DNA from: Glaciibacter superstes DSM 21135
Lineage (GTDB): Bacteria; Actinomycetota; Actinomycetes; Actinomycetales; Microbacteriaceae
DNA length: 64,000 nt
Direction of reading: 5' to 3'
NCBI RefSeq assembly: GCF_000421145.1
Contig: NZ_ATWH01000010.1
Span: forward strand, 159,605-223,604
Position 1 is the first letter of the stretch; the number at the start of each line of letters is the position of its first letter. Shown piece by piece: positions 47,230 through 56,114 of this stretch. The position numbers were made by a program, and so were the translations under genes. The notes under the pieces were generated by a model, which was given only the letters and a program-made list of their open reading frames with translations, ran no database searches and had not been told where the DNA came from.

Positions 47230-47313
47230 TCCCGCGAAGTATGCCTTGCGCGCATCTGTGCGCGCGGGCAGCGGGTCAGGGCGTCGCTCGCTGTCTTTCA
47301 GCCAGAAGCGCAC
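47080..47313 (-). CDS. DUF2530 membrane protein
   Basis: 77 aa. The family signature RRPDPLPARTDARKAYFAGSAAWLVALILV precedes two membrane helices. It begins 9 bases downstream of serC on the same strand, so serC and this gene are probably co-transcribed. It overlaps the 3' end of DUF3027 by 150 bases antisense. The family match supports that it is real, not a shadow. Confidence 0.8.
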   Translation of the reverse strand: MRFWLKDSERRPDPLPARTDARKAYFAGSAAWLVALILVVVFAEPLAVAGLGWWLWCAILGLGLGLVGLAWVQFRRR

Positions 47314-47322
47314 GGGTCTTCG

Positions 47323-48447
<1,125 letters not shown>

Positions 48448-48526
48448 CTAACTGGCGTTGGTACCACGGGTAGGGTTGTGCCAGTGCGTGACAAACGCGG
48501 TTGACGGGCCGAGCGGGAGGCTGGGG

Positions 48527-49237
48527 ATGACTGATCTGATCGATACCACTGAGATGTACCTCCGCACCATCCTCGACCTGGAGGAAGAGGACATCGTTCC
48601 TCTTCGTGCACGCATCTCCGAGCGTCTTGGCCATTCGGGGCCCACGGTCTCCCAGACCGTTGCCCGGATGGAGCGCGACGGGCTCGTTGTGGTCTCAGGC
48701 GACCGTCACCTCGAGCTCACGGAGCAGGGCCGTTCAAAGGCCGTGCACGTGATGCGTAAGCACCGCCTCGCTGAACGCCTGCTCAGCGACGTGATCGGGC
48801 TCGAATGGGAGTACGTACACGACGAAGCATGCCGCTGGGAGCATGTGATGAGTGAGCAGGTCGAGCGCAAGATCCTGGAGATGCTCGGCCACCCAACGGA
48901 GTCGCCGTATGGAAATCCGATCCCAGGTCTCGCCGAACTCGGCCACACGCCGGCCGCGGCGTTCATGACCGGCGTCACCAACATCGTTGCCGTCGTAGCA
49001 GCCGCGACCGAACCGGTGACGGCCGTCATTCGGCGCCTAGGCGAGCCGGTGCAGTTCGACCCTGATCTGCTCTTGCAGCTCAAGCAATCCGGTGTCATGC
49101 CGGGGGCGACCGGTGTGTTCTCGGCGGCGGGTTCGTATGTGCTCGTTCAAGTAGACGGCTTCGGCGACGGGCTCGAACTTCCCAACGAGGTGGCGAGTCA
49201 CATCTTTGTGGAAACACCTGGCCTTGCCGCATCCTGA
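48527..49237 (+). CDS. dtxR: DtxR/IdeR iron-dependent repressor
   Basis: 236 aa. The winged HTH (1-70) is followed by dimerisation (75-140) and an SH3-like domain (about 160-230). Metal ligands match DtxR numbering: Met10, Cys102, Glu105, His106 for the primary site and His79, Glu83, His98 for the ancillary site. The Cys102 marks the iron-type rather than the manganese-type regulator. ATG 48527 has GGGAGG 6 bases upstream. Confidence 0.94.
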   Translation: MTDLIDTTEMYLRTILDLEEEDIVPLRARISERLGHSGPTVSQTVARMERDGLVVVSGDRHLELTEQGRSKAVHVMRKHRLAERLLSDVIGLEWEYVHDEACRWEHVMSEQVERKILEMLGHPTESPYGNPIPGLAELGHTPAAAFMTGVTNIVAVVAAATEPVTAVIRRLGEPVQFDPDLLLQLKQSGVMPGATGVFSAAGSYVLVQVDGFGDGLELPNEVASHIFVETPGLAAS

Positions 49238-49489
49238 CGGGCTCGCATCGTTCCAAATCGGTGGGACAGCGGTGGATTTTCGTTACCATTCTGTTAGAAA
49301 AGTCCCTTTTGAAGGTGACAAACAGGTGAACGTCCCGTAGCCTCGAACCTGTCCCACAGACCAGAAGCCGGTCGAAGGGCCCGAATCAAGACGTCTCCCG
49401 AGCCTGTCTCTTGATATCGGTACACATACGCGATCTGCGCATGGACAGGGCAACAACCTAGTGTTGCCGGGGCGCCGGAGGTTGACACT
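49238..49489 (+). promoter_or_regulatory. 252-bp leader of the NlpC/P60 gene with two 11-bp-period repeats
   Basis: Two direct repeats each have an 11-bp period: GTTACC/GTTAGA (49282, 49293) and GGTGACA/GGTGAAC (49314, 49325). The second pair resembles the PHO boxes upstream of pstS, but lies in the opposite orientation to its gene. No ORF or certain promoter is seen; a known riboswitch was not recognised. Confidence 0.4.
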
Positions 49490-50341
49490 TTGGCTGCATT
49501 TGGTATGAAGCGATTCCGTTCAGAAACCCATCAGGCCACGACGGCCGCTGAGAAGGCCCACGCGGAAATCGCGTCAACGACGCACGATCGCTCGGCTTCG
49601 AACCAGCTGGCACCGCGCCGCCCGGTGCTCAAGCGTTCAGTGCGACGCGGGCCGATCGGCAACGTGGTCGTCATGGCCCTCGCCGGCGCACTCGTGGCCA
49701 CGATCGCCCTCCCCGCCTATGCGTTCGCGCCCGGCTCGAACGACGCCCAGTTCGCCGCGACAGAGTCAACCCAGCTGTCCAAGACCGGCGCGCAGAAGGT
49801 CGACGTCGCCGACGAGGCGTCCACCGTGACCGTTGCTCGTGACGGATTCAAGGCCACAACGCCGGAAGAGCTCGCGGCGGCGGCCGAAGCCGCGGCCGCG
49901 GAGGCCAGGCGTGTTGAGGTCGCGGCACAGATGGAGACGTACGCGGCCGGTTATGACGGTCCATCCGTCGCCGACTACCTGGCGAACCCGCCATACCCGA
50001 ACTTCGACCTCGCATCCGTGTACAACGTCGCCTCCCAGTACCTGGGCGTTCCGTACGTGTACGGCGGGGCGACTCCGGCCGGCTTCGACTGCTCCGGGCT
50101 CATCATGTATGTATATGCGCAGTTCGGCATCAGCCTGCCGCACTCCTCAACCGGTCAGGGAGCAGCGGGCACCCGTATCTCCGAGGCGGACGCTCAGCCG
50201 GGTGACCTCGTCATTATGGACGGGCACGATGGTTTCTATGCAGGGAACGGCAACATCCTGCACGCGCCGTATGAAGGCGCATCCGTTCGTGTGCAGCCGA
50301 TCTGGACCAGCGACTACTACATCGTCCGCCTCGGCATCTGA
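49490..50341 (+). CDS. Secreted NlpC/P60 cell-wall peptidase
   Basis: 283 aa. A long cytoplasmic n-region and hydrophobic segment (about 57-78, ending LPAYAFA) direct export. Residues 79-145 form a helical region with VTVARDGFKATTPEEL. The NlpC/P60 domain (175-283) has Cys201 (GFDCSGLIMY), His246 (MDGHDGFY) and a third residue His258. It cleaves peptidoglycan stem peptides. TTG 49490 has GGAGG 8 bases upstream; ATG 49505 is an alternative. The N-terminal module recurs in the CHAP protein at 51343. Confidence 0.92.
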   Translation: MAAFGMKRFRSETHQATTAAEKAHAEIASTTHDRSASNQLAPRRPVLKRSVRRGPIGNVVVMALAGALVATIALPAYAFAPGSNDAQFAATESTQLSKTGAQKVDVADEASTVTVARDGFKATTPEELAAAAEAAAAEARRVEVAAQMETYAAGYDGPSVADYLANPPYPNFDLASVYNVASQYLGVPYVYGGATPAGFDCSGLIMYVYAQFGISLPHSSTGQGAAGTRISEADAQPGDLVIMDGHDGFYAGNGNILHAPYEGASVRVQPIWTSDYYIVRLGI

Positions 50342-50461
50342 GTCGAACGGGTCACCTGAGACACCGAGTCCCGAGCGCGCTGAACCTGGTGTGAATTCTC
50401 CGTGACCGGCGCGGTAAACCGGCGCGCCAGTGGTTCGACGTGGCTGAAAAGTGGGTTAACC

Positions 50462-50630
50462 TGAATTTCTGATGTTCTGCGGACCTTCGGGAGAGCCCAT
50501 GCGCGAGAAAGGCACGATCCACACCATGGATCAGCGCCACTCCTGTGCGCATTGGCACAGCAGTCAGATATGCGGGAGCCACACTGTGGCCCCTGGGGCG
50601 TTGTCGTGATGACAGCGCCCTTTTTGTTTG
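50462..50630 (+). ncRNA. Candidate structured RNA ending in an intrinsic terminator
   Basis: In the 368-bp gap between NlpC/P60 and HNH lie a possible promoter (TTCGAC, 17-base spacer, TAACCT, about 50434-50462) and four successive stem-loops. These are GATCCA/TGGATC (50516-50532), TGTGC/GCACA (50544-50559), GCCAC/GTGGC (50578-50590) and a 10-bp terminator stem (50596-50620) followed by T5GT3. The transcript would be about 160 nt. It could be a stand-alone sRNA or an attenuator leader for the HNH gene 80 bases on. No Rfam family was recognised by eye. Confidence 0.5.
50596..50630 (+). terminator. Intrinsic terminator
   Basis: GGGCGTTGTC (50596-50605) pairs with GACAGCGCCC (50611-50620) with one G-U pair, then TTTTTGTTTG. 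This is the clearest classical terminator in the window. It lies 255 bases after the NlpC/P60 stop and 80 bases before the HNH start. Confidence 0.88.
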
Positions 50631-50709
50631 CCTGTTCTCTCCGTTTCGTTGCATCAGACCGGTAGTTCGAATGGCTGGAAGCCGTCCAGTCGCTTTCGAA
50701 AGGAATCGC

Positions 50710-51207
50710 ATGCGCACCCTGGTCCTCAACGCGGGCTACGAACCTCTTGCCGTTGTCTCGTTCAAGCGGGCACTCGTGCTGGTCATGAACCGGAAGGCGA
50801 CGGTCGTTCAGATCGACCGTGAGCACCCGGTCTGGTCTGCGTCGGGCGTCTGGGAGCGGCCCAGCGTCATCCTGCTCACCAGGTATGTGCGGATTCCCCG
50901 AGCACGGGCGGTGCCGGTCAGTCGGCGCGGCGTGCTGCGTCGGGATGATCACCGGTGTGCCTATTGCGGCAAGTCGGCGAGCACCATCGACCACGTACTG
51001 CCGCGTTCGCGTGGCGGGCGCGACACCTGGGACAACCTGGTGGCGTGCTGCCTGCGGTGCAACAACGTCAAGGGTGATCACACGCCGTCGGAGATGGGCT
51101 GGAACATGCTGGTCGACCCTCGGATGCCGCAGGGAACGGGCTGGGTGATGCGCGGGGTTGAGCGGCCGCTGCCGCAGTGGGACGCGTACCTGGCTCCTGC
51201 CGCATGA
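50710..51207 (+). CDS. HNH endonuclease-like protein
   Basis: 165 aa. The N-terminal part MRTLVLNAGYEPLAVVSFKRALVLVMNRKATVV is typical of a widespread HNH family. The HNH site is CAYCGKSASTIDHVLPRSRGG with N and CCLRCN-NVKG, giving two Zn CxxC pairs and the catalytic His. Its substrate is unknown; in many genomes it is a core gene, not a mobile endonuclease. AAAGG precedes ATG 50710. Confidence 0.9.
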   Translation: MRTLVLNAGYEPLAVVSFKRALVLVMNRKATVVQIDREHPVWSASGVWERPSVILLTRYVRIPRARAVPVSRRGVLRRDDHRCAYCGKSASTIDHVLPRSRGGRDTWDNLVACCLRCNNVKGDHTPSEMGWNMLVDPRMPQGTGWVMRGVERPLPQWDAYLAPAA

Positions 51208-51232
51208 CCTGTTGCACGGCTCACCGAGATCA

Positions 51233-51253
51233 TTCCGTGATCAGATCACGGAA
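51233..51253. promoter_or_regulatory. 21-bp perfect palindrome upstream of the CHAP gene
   Basis: TTCCGTGATC and GATCACGGAA flank a single A. It is 26 bases after the HNH stop and 90 bases before the CHAP start. It has no loop and no U-tract, which favours a protein-binding operator over a terminator. Confidence 0.5.
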
Positions 51254-51342
51254 AGATAACGTTTGAGCGTGACATCTCCGAGCCGGTCGAATAGGGTAGG
51301 GGAGTCCCACCGCCCGATTCCGGTATTCCAGAGGATTGTCTT

Positions 51343-52440
51343 TTGACCCAGCCCGGCATGTCCGGTTCTCCCGAGAACGCAGATTCCTCTGAGATCGGTG
51401 GCACTTTTCCCACGCGCCGCCAGTTGCGCGAACAGCGTGCCGCTGCAGAAGCTGCTGAAACGTCGTCCGGCTCGGTCGACGGTGGAGTGAAGACGACTGG
51501 CCAGCTGGCGTCCGATGACACTGCGCCAGGCATCCCTGAGGCCATTTCGATTGCGCCGTCCGGGTCCGGCCCGAGCGTTCCGCTCAAGCCGTCAGATGTC
51601 ATGATTCCGGATGTCGCGGCGCGGGTTCGCGGGTTCGCGGGTTCGCGCCCCGCCCCGGCTCCCACGTTTGCAGCACAGTCCCGCAAGCCCGCCTCCAAAC
51701 GACGGAGCCCGCTGAGAGTTGCGGCGACGTTGGTAGCCATTCCGGGATTGTTCATGACCATGGCGCTGCCGGCCTACGCTCTCGCGCCGAACGGCGAAAT
51801 CGCTGGTGGAGCATCCGCTGCTCATATTCTGACCACGGACGGCGCCCAGGATCTCGACGTCGCGTCGTCAGCGGCGCGGGTCACTGTCGCTCGTGATGGG
51901 TTCTCGGCGACGACCGAAGAAGAGTTGACCACGCGTGCGCTGGAAGCCGAGCGCGCCGCCGCAGCAGAGCGTGCGGCCGAGGCGGCCGCGGCATCTCCAG
52001 GCTCGTGGGCAGTGCGCGGGCCGCGGGCCGAAGGTGACGACTATCCGTGGCCGTATGAGGCGACGGATAACCAGGGCGGCGGGCTTTCACCGCTCGGGTA
52101 CTACTACCGCGAATGTGTTGACTTTGTGGCGTGGCGCTTGAACCGCGATGCCGGAGCCTCTGCCGGCAACTGGATTTGGACCTGGAAGACCATGACGCCG
52201 AACGGCGGCAACGCCTCCGCGTGGGCGAGCGCCTGGGAGAGCCACGGGTGGGCCACGAGCAATGAGCCGGTGGTCGGCGCGGTGGCCTGGTTCAACGGCA
52301 ACCACGTGGCGTATGTGCAGTCTGTCCCCGGCGACGGCACAGTTGTGCTTGAGGAGTACAACTGGGGCAACGATCACGCGTACCACACGCGCACGATCCC
52401 GAGCGGCGAGGTCGCGCTGTTCCTCTACCCGCCGGCGTAG
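51343..52440 (+). CDS. Secreted CHAP-domain cell-wall hydrolase
   Basis: 365 aa. A long cytoplasmic N-terminus (1-124) and membrane/signal segment (125-146, ending LPAYALA) are followed by a helical region with VTVARDGFSATTEEEL. The CHAP domain (245-365) has Cys258 (RECVDFVAW), His321 (GNHVAYVQ) and Glu/Asn near 338-340 (LEEYNWGN). It is probably a peptidoglycan amidase or endopeptidase. TTG 51343 has GAGGA 7 bases upstream. An 8-bp repeat CGGGTTCG x3 lies inside the gene (51622-51645). Confidence 0.9.
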   Translation: MTQPGMSGSPENADSSEIGGTFPTRRQLREQRAAAEAAETSSGSVDGGVKTTGQLASDDTAPGIPEAISIAPSGSGPSVPLKPSDVMIPDVAARVRGFAGSRPAPAPTFAAQSRKPASKRRSPLRVAATLVAIPGLFMTMALPAYALAPNGEIAGGASAAHILTTDGAQDLDVASSAARVTVARDGFSATTEEELTTRALEAERAAAAERAAEAAAASPGSWAVRGPRAEGDDYPWPYEATDNQGGGLSPLGYYYRECVDFVAWRLNRDAGASAGNWIWTWKTMTPNGGNASAWASAWESHGWATSNEPVVGAVAWFNGNHVAYVQSVPGDGTVVLEEYNWGNDHAYHTRTIPSGEVALFLYPPA

Positions 52441-52453
52441 GTGTATCGAGGGC

Positions 52454-52518
52454 GCGCGCCATTTGCGCGCCCATGCACCAGGCGCGCATGGCGCGTTCGC
52501 GCGGAATTGGCGCGTCGC
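52454..52518. repeat. Palindromic intergenic repeat, copy B
   Basis: Gapless match to copy A at 28595-28658. The outer arms (GCGCGCCATTTGCGCGC and GCGCGGAATTGGCGCG) are complementary with a few mismatches, so this copy is decayed relative to A. It lies between the CHAP gene and tRNA-Arg. Confidence 0.85.
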
Positions 52519-52544
52519 GCTGAGCCGCTAAACTTGTCGGGTCA

Positions 52545-52616
52545 GCCTCTGTAGCTCAATGGAAGAGCAGTTCCGTCCTAAGGAAATGGTTGGGGGTTCG
52601 AGTCCCTCCAGGGGCA
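52545..52616 (+). tRNA. tRNA-Arg (anticodon CCT)
   Basis: Cloverleaf with acceptor GCCTCTG/CAGGGGC, D-arm GCTC/GAGC, anticodon loop GTCCTAA (anticodon CCT, reads AGG) and T-arm GGGGG-TTCGAGT-CCCTC. CCA is not encoded. The anticodon stem has an odd G-A mismatch at its base (GTTCC/GGAAA). It is the integration site of the element to the right. Confidence 0.93.
52578..52616. other. Probable attachment-site core within tRNA-Arg
   Basis: The serine integrase frame enters the tRNA from the right and stops in the anticodon loop, so element and tRNA sequence meet here. The tRNA 3' half from the anticodon loop to the discriminator is the likely crossover/identity segment. No second copy of this segment was found in the window, so the far end of the element lies beyond base 64000. 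Confidence 0.5.
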
Positions 52617-54293
52617 CTTAATGTTCGACGTTCCAACCTGCAACCAAATGCTTGGTGCAGGGACGTCGGACTCGTTGGGAGCAGCAGCTCGCTTGGCGGA
52701 CCAGTCGTGGGCTTCGCGGGCCTTCTCTGGGTCGAGGATGATGTTGAACGGTTCGGCGAGGACGGGCCGCATGATATTGTCCTCGTCGATGTAGATCTTG
52801 GTGAAGAAGGCCTGGTTGCAGAGCCGGCGGGTCTGGTCGTCGCATCCGGCGTAGATCCGTGAGACGTCCGCGGCGAGCTCGAGGCAGTCGTTGATGTGCA
52901 GCCGTGCTTCGGCGTAGTCGTTGTGGTGCTCGGCGAGGCGTGAGTCGATGTCGTCGAATTCGGCGCGGAGCTTGTCCTGTCTGGCTTTGAACTGCTCGAG
53001 GCTGAGCGCGTCGGCGAGGTGTGCATCCAGGAGCCGGTCTTGTTCGGCGAGGTTTCTCGTGCGCCTGGCGGTGAGTTCGGCAGCTTCGGTTCCTGCGGAC
53101 GCGGTGAGGCGGTCCAGCTCGGCGTTCAGCGTTTCGCGGAGCACGTCGATGGTCGCTGGTGGGATGCGGATGTTGCGGTAGTAGTCGGCGATGAGTTCCT
53201 CGACGTCGGTGGTGTGGATGGCCTTCTGGGTGCAGTCCGTGACGCGTTGGTGTCTGCCGGAGCAGACGAAGTAGGGGTAGATCGTGCCCTGCCTGGAGCG
53301 GGCATGGTTGATCAGGAACCGTGAATCGCACGCTCCGCAGAACACGGTGCCTTTCAGGTAATGGTCGTGGCGTTGGGTGCGGTCCCCCGAGAGATTGTGC
53401 GCGGACAGGACACCTTGCACGGCGAGCCAGACTTCGGGTTCGATCAGGCGCGGGTGTTCCCCGTCGTAGCGGACGCCCTTATAGACGACGTCGCCCTTGT
53501 AGTAGGGGTTTCGGAGCATCCGGTGCACGGACGATAACGCGATCGGATGGGCCGACCTGCTCGGGGTGGGCAGGGTCGTGAGGCCGCGTCCGACGAGTTC
53601 GTTCTGGAGCTCGGCGAGGCTGTAGTTGCCGGAGGCGTAGGCCTGGAAGGCCCAGGTCACCAGGTGGGAGCGTTCGGGATCGATCGCGATGGAGCGGATC
53701 TCGCGGCCGAGGGCGTCGCGCTCAAGGGTGTTGCGGTAACCAACAGGCGCTTTCGTGGGAGTGCCACCGCCCATCGCTTTCTGGGTCATGCCTTTTACGA
53801 CCTCGGTGGCGAGGTTGCGGGAGTAGAACTCTGCGATGGTCGACATGATGCCGTGCAGCAGCATCCCCGACGGGGTCTCGTCGATGTTCTCAGTCGCCGA
53901 GACGAGGGTGACGCCCGCTTCTTGCAGGGCGTAGTGGATGGCGACATCATCGGCACGATTCCGAGCGAGCCGATCCACCTTGTGCACGATGCAGTACTTG
54001 ACCCGGTGCGCCTTCACGTACCGGAGGAGGCGTTGCAGATCTGGGCGGTTCACGCTGCGAGCAGACTCACCTGCGTCAACGAACTCCTCGACGATGACCG
54101 CACCGAGCGTGTCGGCCTTCTTCTGGTTCGCCGCCCGTTGCGCGGGGATGGAGAAGCCCTCGTCCTTCCCTCCCTTCTCGGCTTGTTCCTTGGTGGAGAC
54201 ACGCAGGTAGGAGATTGCTTCGGCCATGTCGCGTGCGGGTAGCGGGAGACCCGGCACCTCTCGGGTGGGGGTGAGCGTGGCTTGGGCAGCCAT
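52578..54293 (-). CDS. Large serine integrase
   Basis: 571 aa. The resolvase domain has catalytic Ser33 (ISYLRVSTKEQ) and conserved VHKVDRLARNRAD. Next come the recombinase domain (about 175-290) and a zinc ribbon (CGACDSRFLINH to FVCSGRHQRVTDC). A coiled-coil region (about 385-455) leads to the C-terminus. The last ten residues (WRDSNPQPFP) are the antisense of tRNA-Arg, and the TAG stop lies in the anticodon loop. ATG 54293 has GGAGG 8 bases upstream. It should excise and integrate this element. Confidence 0.93.
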   Translation of the reverse strand: MAAQATLTPTREVPGLPLPARDMAEAISYLRVSTKEQAEKGGKDEGFSIPAQRAANQKKADTLGAVIVEEFVDAGESARSVNRPDLQRLLRYVKAHRVKYCIVHKVDRLARNRADDVAIHYALQEAGVTLVSATENIDETPSGMLLHGIMSTIAEFYSRNLATEVVKGMTQKAMGGGTPTKAPVGYRNTLERDALGREIRSIAIDPERSHLVTWAFQAYASGNYSLAELQNELVGRGLTTLPTPSRSAHPIALSSVHRMLRNPYYKGDVVYKGVRYDGEHPRLIEPEVWLAVQGVLSAHNLSGDRTQRHDHYLKGTVFCGACDSRFLINHARSRQGTIYPYFVCSGRHQRVTDCTQKAIHTTDVEELIADYYRNIRIPPATIDVLRETLNAELDRLTASAGTEAAELTARRTRNLAEQDRLLDAHLADALSLEQFKARQDKLRAEFDDIDSRLAEHHNDYAEARLHINDCLELAADVSRIYAGCDDQTRRLCNQAFFTKIYIDEDNIMRPVLAEPFNIILDPEKAREAHDWSAKRAAAPNESDVPAPSIWLQVGTSNIKCPWRDSNPQPFP

Positions 54294-54512
54294 CAGGATT
54301 CCTCCGAATCAGTCGTCAACGAAAACAGACGACCCGGATCCGGGCGAGGTACTGGCGTCAAGGAGCGCGTGCGAGACTTCGAGATTCGCAAACCCTGTGA
54401 GGGGTGCGGCTGCATTCCCCGGAAGCTGGAAGAAGAGCTCCGAGCGGGGTCCGCCCTTGTTTTGATAGCGCGCCCGACGCAACCTGCCGGTCACGGGGCG
54501 TGGCTTGTGATG

Positions 54513-54746
54513 TTAGCTCTGCCTACCCGTGTTCGGGCGGTGGGTGCCGGGTTTGAGAGAAGACGGCAGAGCGGCTTCTTCCCTTGATGTGCGGGCGTCG
54601 GCGACGCGCTGCAGAGCGAGGCGGATGATCATCTCGGTGAGCTTGCCGACATCGGGCTCCTCCCGATGTACTGCCCGCACAGTGAGGGCGCGCTCGTCGC
54701 GAGGAACGTAGTCGGTCTTGCGGCGGTAGACACGCGTGCGTCCCAT
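54513..54746 (-). CDS. Small element protein, unknown
   Basis: 77 aa. It begins MGRTRVYRRKTDYVPRDERALTVRAVHREEP and has one amphipathic helix (KLTEMIIRLALQRVAD). Its ATG shares a base with the stop of the upstream gene (TGATG), which supports that both are real. No known domain. Possibly a small DNA-binding or excision accessory protein, by place only. Confidence 0.65.
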   Translation of the reverse strand: MGRTRVYRRKTDYVPRDERALTVRAVHREEPDVGKLTEMIIRLALQRVADARTSREEAALPSSLKPGTHRPNTGRQS

Positions 54747-55411
54747 CAGACGGCACCCCCGTCGGCGACGACAGCGCGGATCACGGTGTCCTGTTCGTCG
54801 CGCCGTGTTGCGACCTGCTCGTCAACGAACGCGAGGAAATCCTTGATGCGTTCGGTGACCGGACGTTCCGTGTTGTCGGGCTCGGTCCAGCCTTCAGCTT
54901 CCCCGCCAGGCCAGACGGTGATGCGGGTAGGGCGGTCCCGGTCAAGGCGGGTGCCCGAAATTGTGACCCAATCCCGGAGTCGCTCGCGAGCCTGGGCGAA
55001 GTCGTGATGCCAGGCCAGGGCTTGATTGCCTTTGGCTTGCGCGTCGAAGCAGAACAGCCAGTGCTGGCGGAGTGCCGAAAGCTCCCACAACAGTTCGGGG
55101 TGACGGTGCCACATGGGCGGGACGATCTGCGGGGGCAGTCCGTACTCGTGCCGCAGCCAGTCGACCCAGGCGTTCAACTCCAGGAGTTCGTGCTCGAGAT
55201 CATCCGGCGGAAGACGTCGCCAGTTGATCGGACGCGGTATCTCTCCCAGGTGGGAGGCGATGTTGTTGACGTAGGCCTCCTCGGCGAACTGCTTCGTCTT
55301 CGCCGCAACCTCCGGCGGCAGATCCGATAGGTCGATCTCGCTGAAATCGGGACCCTGCTCGAGGCCCGGGTCTTCGGGCAGGTCAGGTGGTGCGATGTCG
55401 TCAGCGTTCAT
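54746..55411 (-). CDS. DUF4913-like element protein
   Basis: 221 aa. An acidic N-terminus (DLPEDPGLEQGPDFSEIDLSDLPPE) precedes a Trp-rich region (LNAWVDWLRHEYGLPPQIVPPMWHRHPELLWELSALRQHW, then WHHDFAQARERLRDWV) like the DUF4913 family found on actinobacterial mobile elements. ATG 55411 has GGAGG 9 bases upstream. The function is unknown. Confidence 0.68.
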   Translation of the reverse strand: MNADDIAPPDLPEDPGLEQGPDFSEIDLSDLPPEVAAKTKQFAEEAYVNNIASHLGEIPRPINWRRLPPDDLEHELLELNAWVDWLRHEYGLPPQIVPPMWHRHPELLWELSALRQHWLFCFDAQAKGNQALAWHHDFAQARERLRDWVTISGTRLDRDRPTRITVWPGGEAEGWTEPDNTERPVTERIKDFLAFVDEQVATRRDEQDTVIRAVVADGGAV

Positions 55412-55521
55412 GGTGGATGCCTCCAAGGCAGAAATGAGCAAAGAAGAAGGTGGCTCCACGCCTGTGGAGCGGGAGGGTGCGGCGACCAGTCAGGGCGAGA
55501 AGGCTGGTCGCCGCACCCGGC

Positions 55522-56034
55522 CTATCGGGCGAGGGTTCCGGGACCCGCGGCCGCCGCGACGGAGGCGACAGCCGGTTCGGGTTCGAGCTGCGCTTCACGT
55601 TCTGCAGTCGCTGCAGCGACCGGGTCCTGACCGGCGCTTTCCCGCTCGGTGGTATCGCGTCCTGCATTGCGGTCGGGTCGGCTGCGGTCGACGTCGTAGG
55701 TAGTGATGTTGTTGTCGTGCCCGACACGGGAGGCGACGAACTGGTCGCGCTGGACTTCCTCGCCGTTCACCGTCTGCGCGTAGGTGCGGGTCTCGCCTTC
55801 GGCGATGAACGCGTCGTCCTTCTGGAACTGGGCGTAGGCGCGCTCCGCGGACTTGCGGAACATCACGAGATCGGTGAACGTCGACTCCAACTTGGTGAAC
55901 GACCCACTGTCCTCGCGCTGGAAATGTTCTTGCCGCACCCGCGCGTAGAAGCGGGCGTCGCCGTTGACGGTGAACGTCAGATCAGGGTCGGATGCGATGA
56001 ACCCGGATAGGGATTCCTTCGTGGTGATTGCCAT
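55522..56034 (-). CDS. SSB-like single-stranded DNA-binding protein of the element
   Basis: 170 aa. The N-terminal OB-fold (1-110: GFIASDPDLTFTVNGDARFYARVRQEHFQREDSGSFTKLESTFTDLVMFRKSAERA) matches SSB-like proteins of actinobacterial conjugative elements, followed by a variable Ala/Glu-rich tail. It would coat transferred single-strand DNA. ATG 56034 has CTGGAGG 9 bases upstream, the same RBS pattern as the gene at 57952. Confidence 0.8.
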   Translation of the reverse strand: MAITTKESLSGFIASDPDLTFTVNGDARFYARVRQEHFQREDSGSFTKLESTFTDLVMFRKSAERAYAQFQKDDAFIAEGETRTYAQTVNGEEVQRDQFVASRVGHDNNITTYDVDRSRPDRNAGRDTTERESAGQDPVAAATAEREAQLEPEPAVASVAAAAGPGTLAR

Positions 56035-56114
56035 GGCGTTGTACCTCCAGAGGTCTCGTGGTCGCCGCCGGCTGTGCTGCCGGGGCACAAGACAGGTACG
56101 ACCCGCGAGTCCGG

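Noticed and set aside
49238..49489. A c-di-AMP (ydaO) riboswitch upstream of the NlpC/P60 gene
   Set aside because: Such leaders are common before actinobacterial wall hydrolases, but I could not find the conserved GGGGUGAAUC-like core or a matching fold.
54309..54494. A 61-codon reverse-strand frame upstream of the integrase
   Set aside because: No RBS, no known family, and a similar-length frame is open on the other strand; support is too weak.
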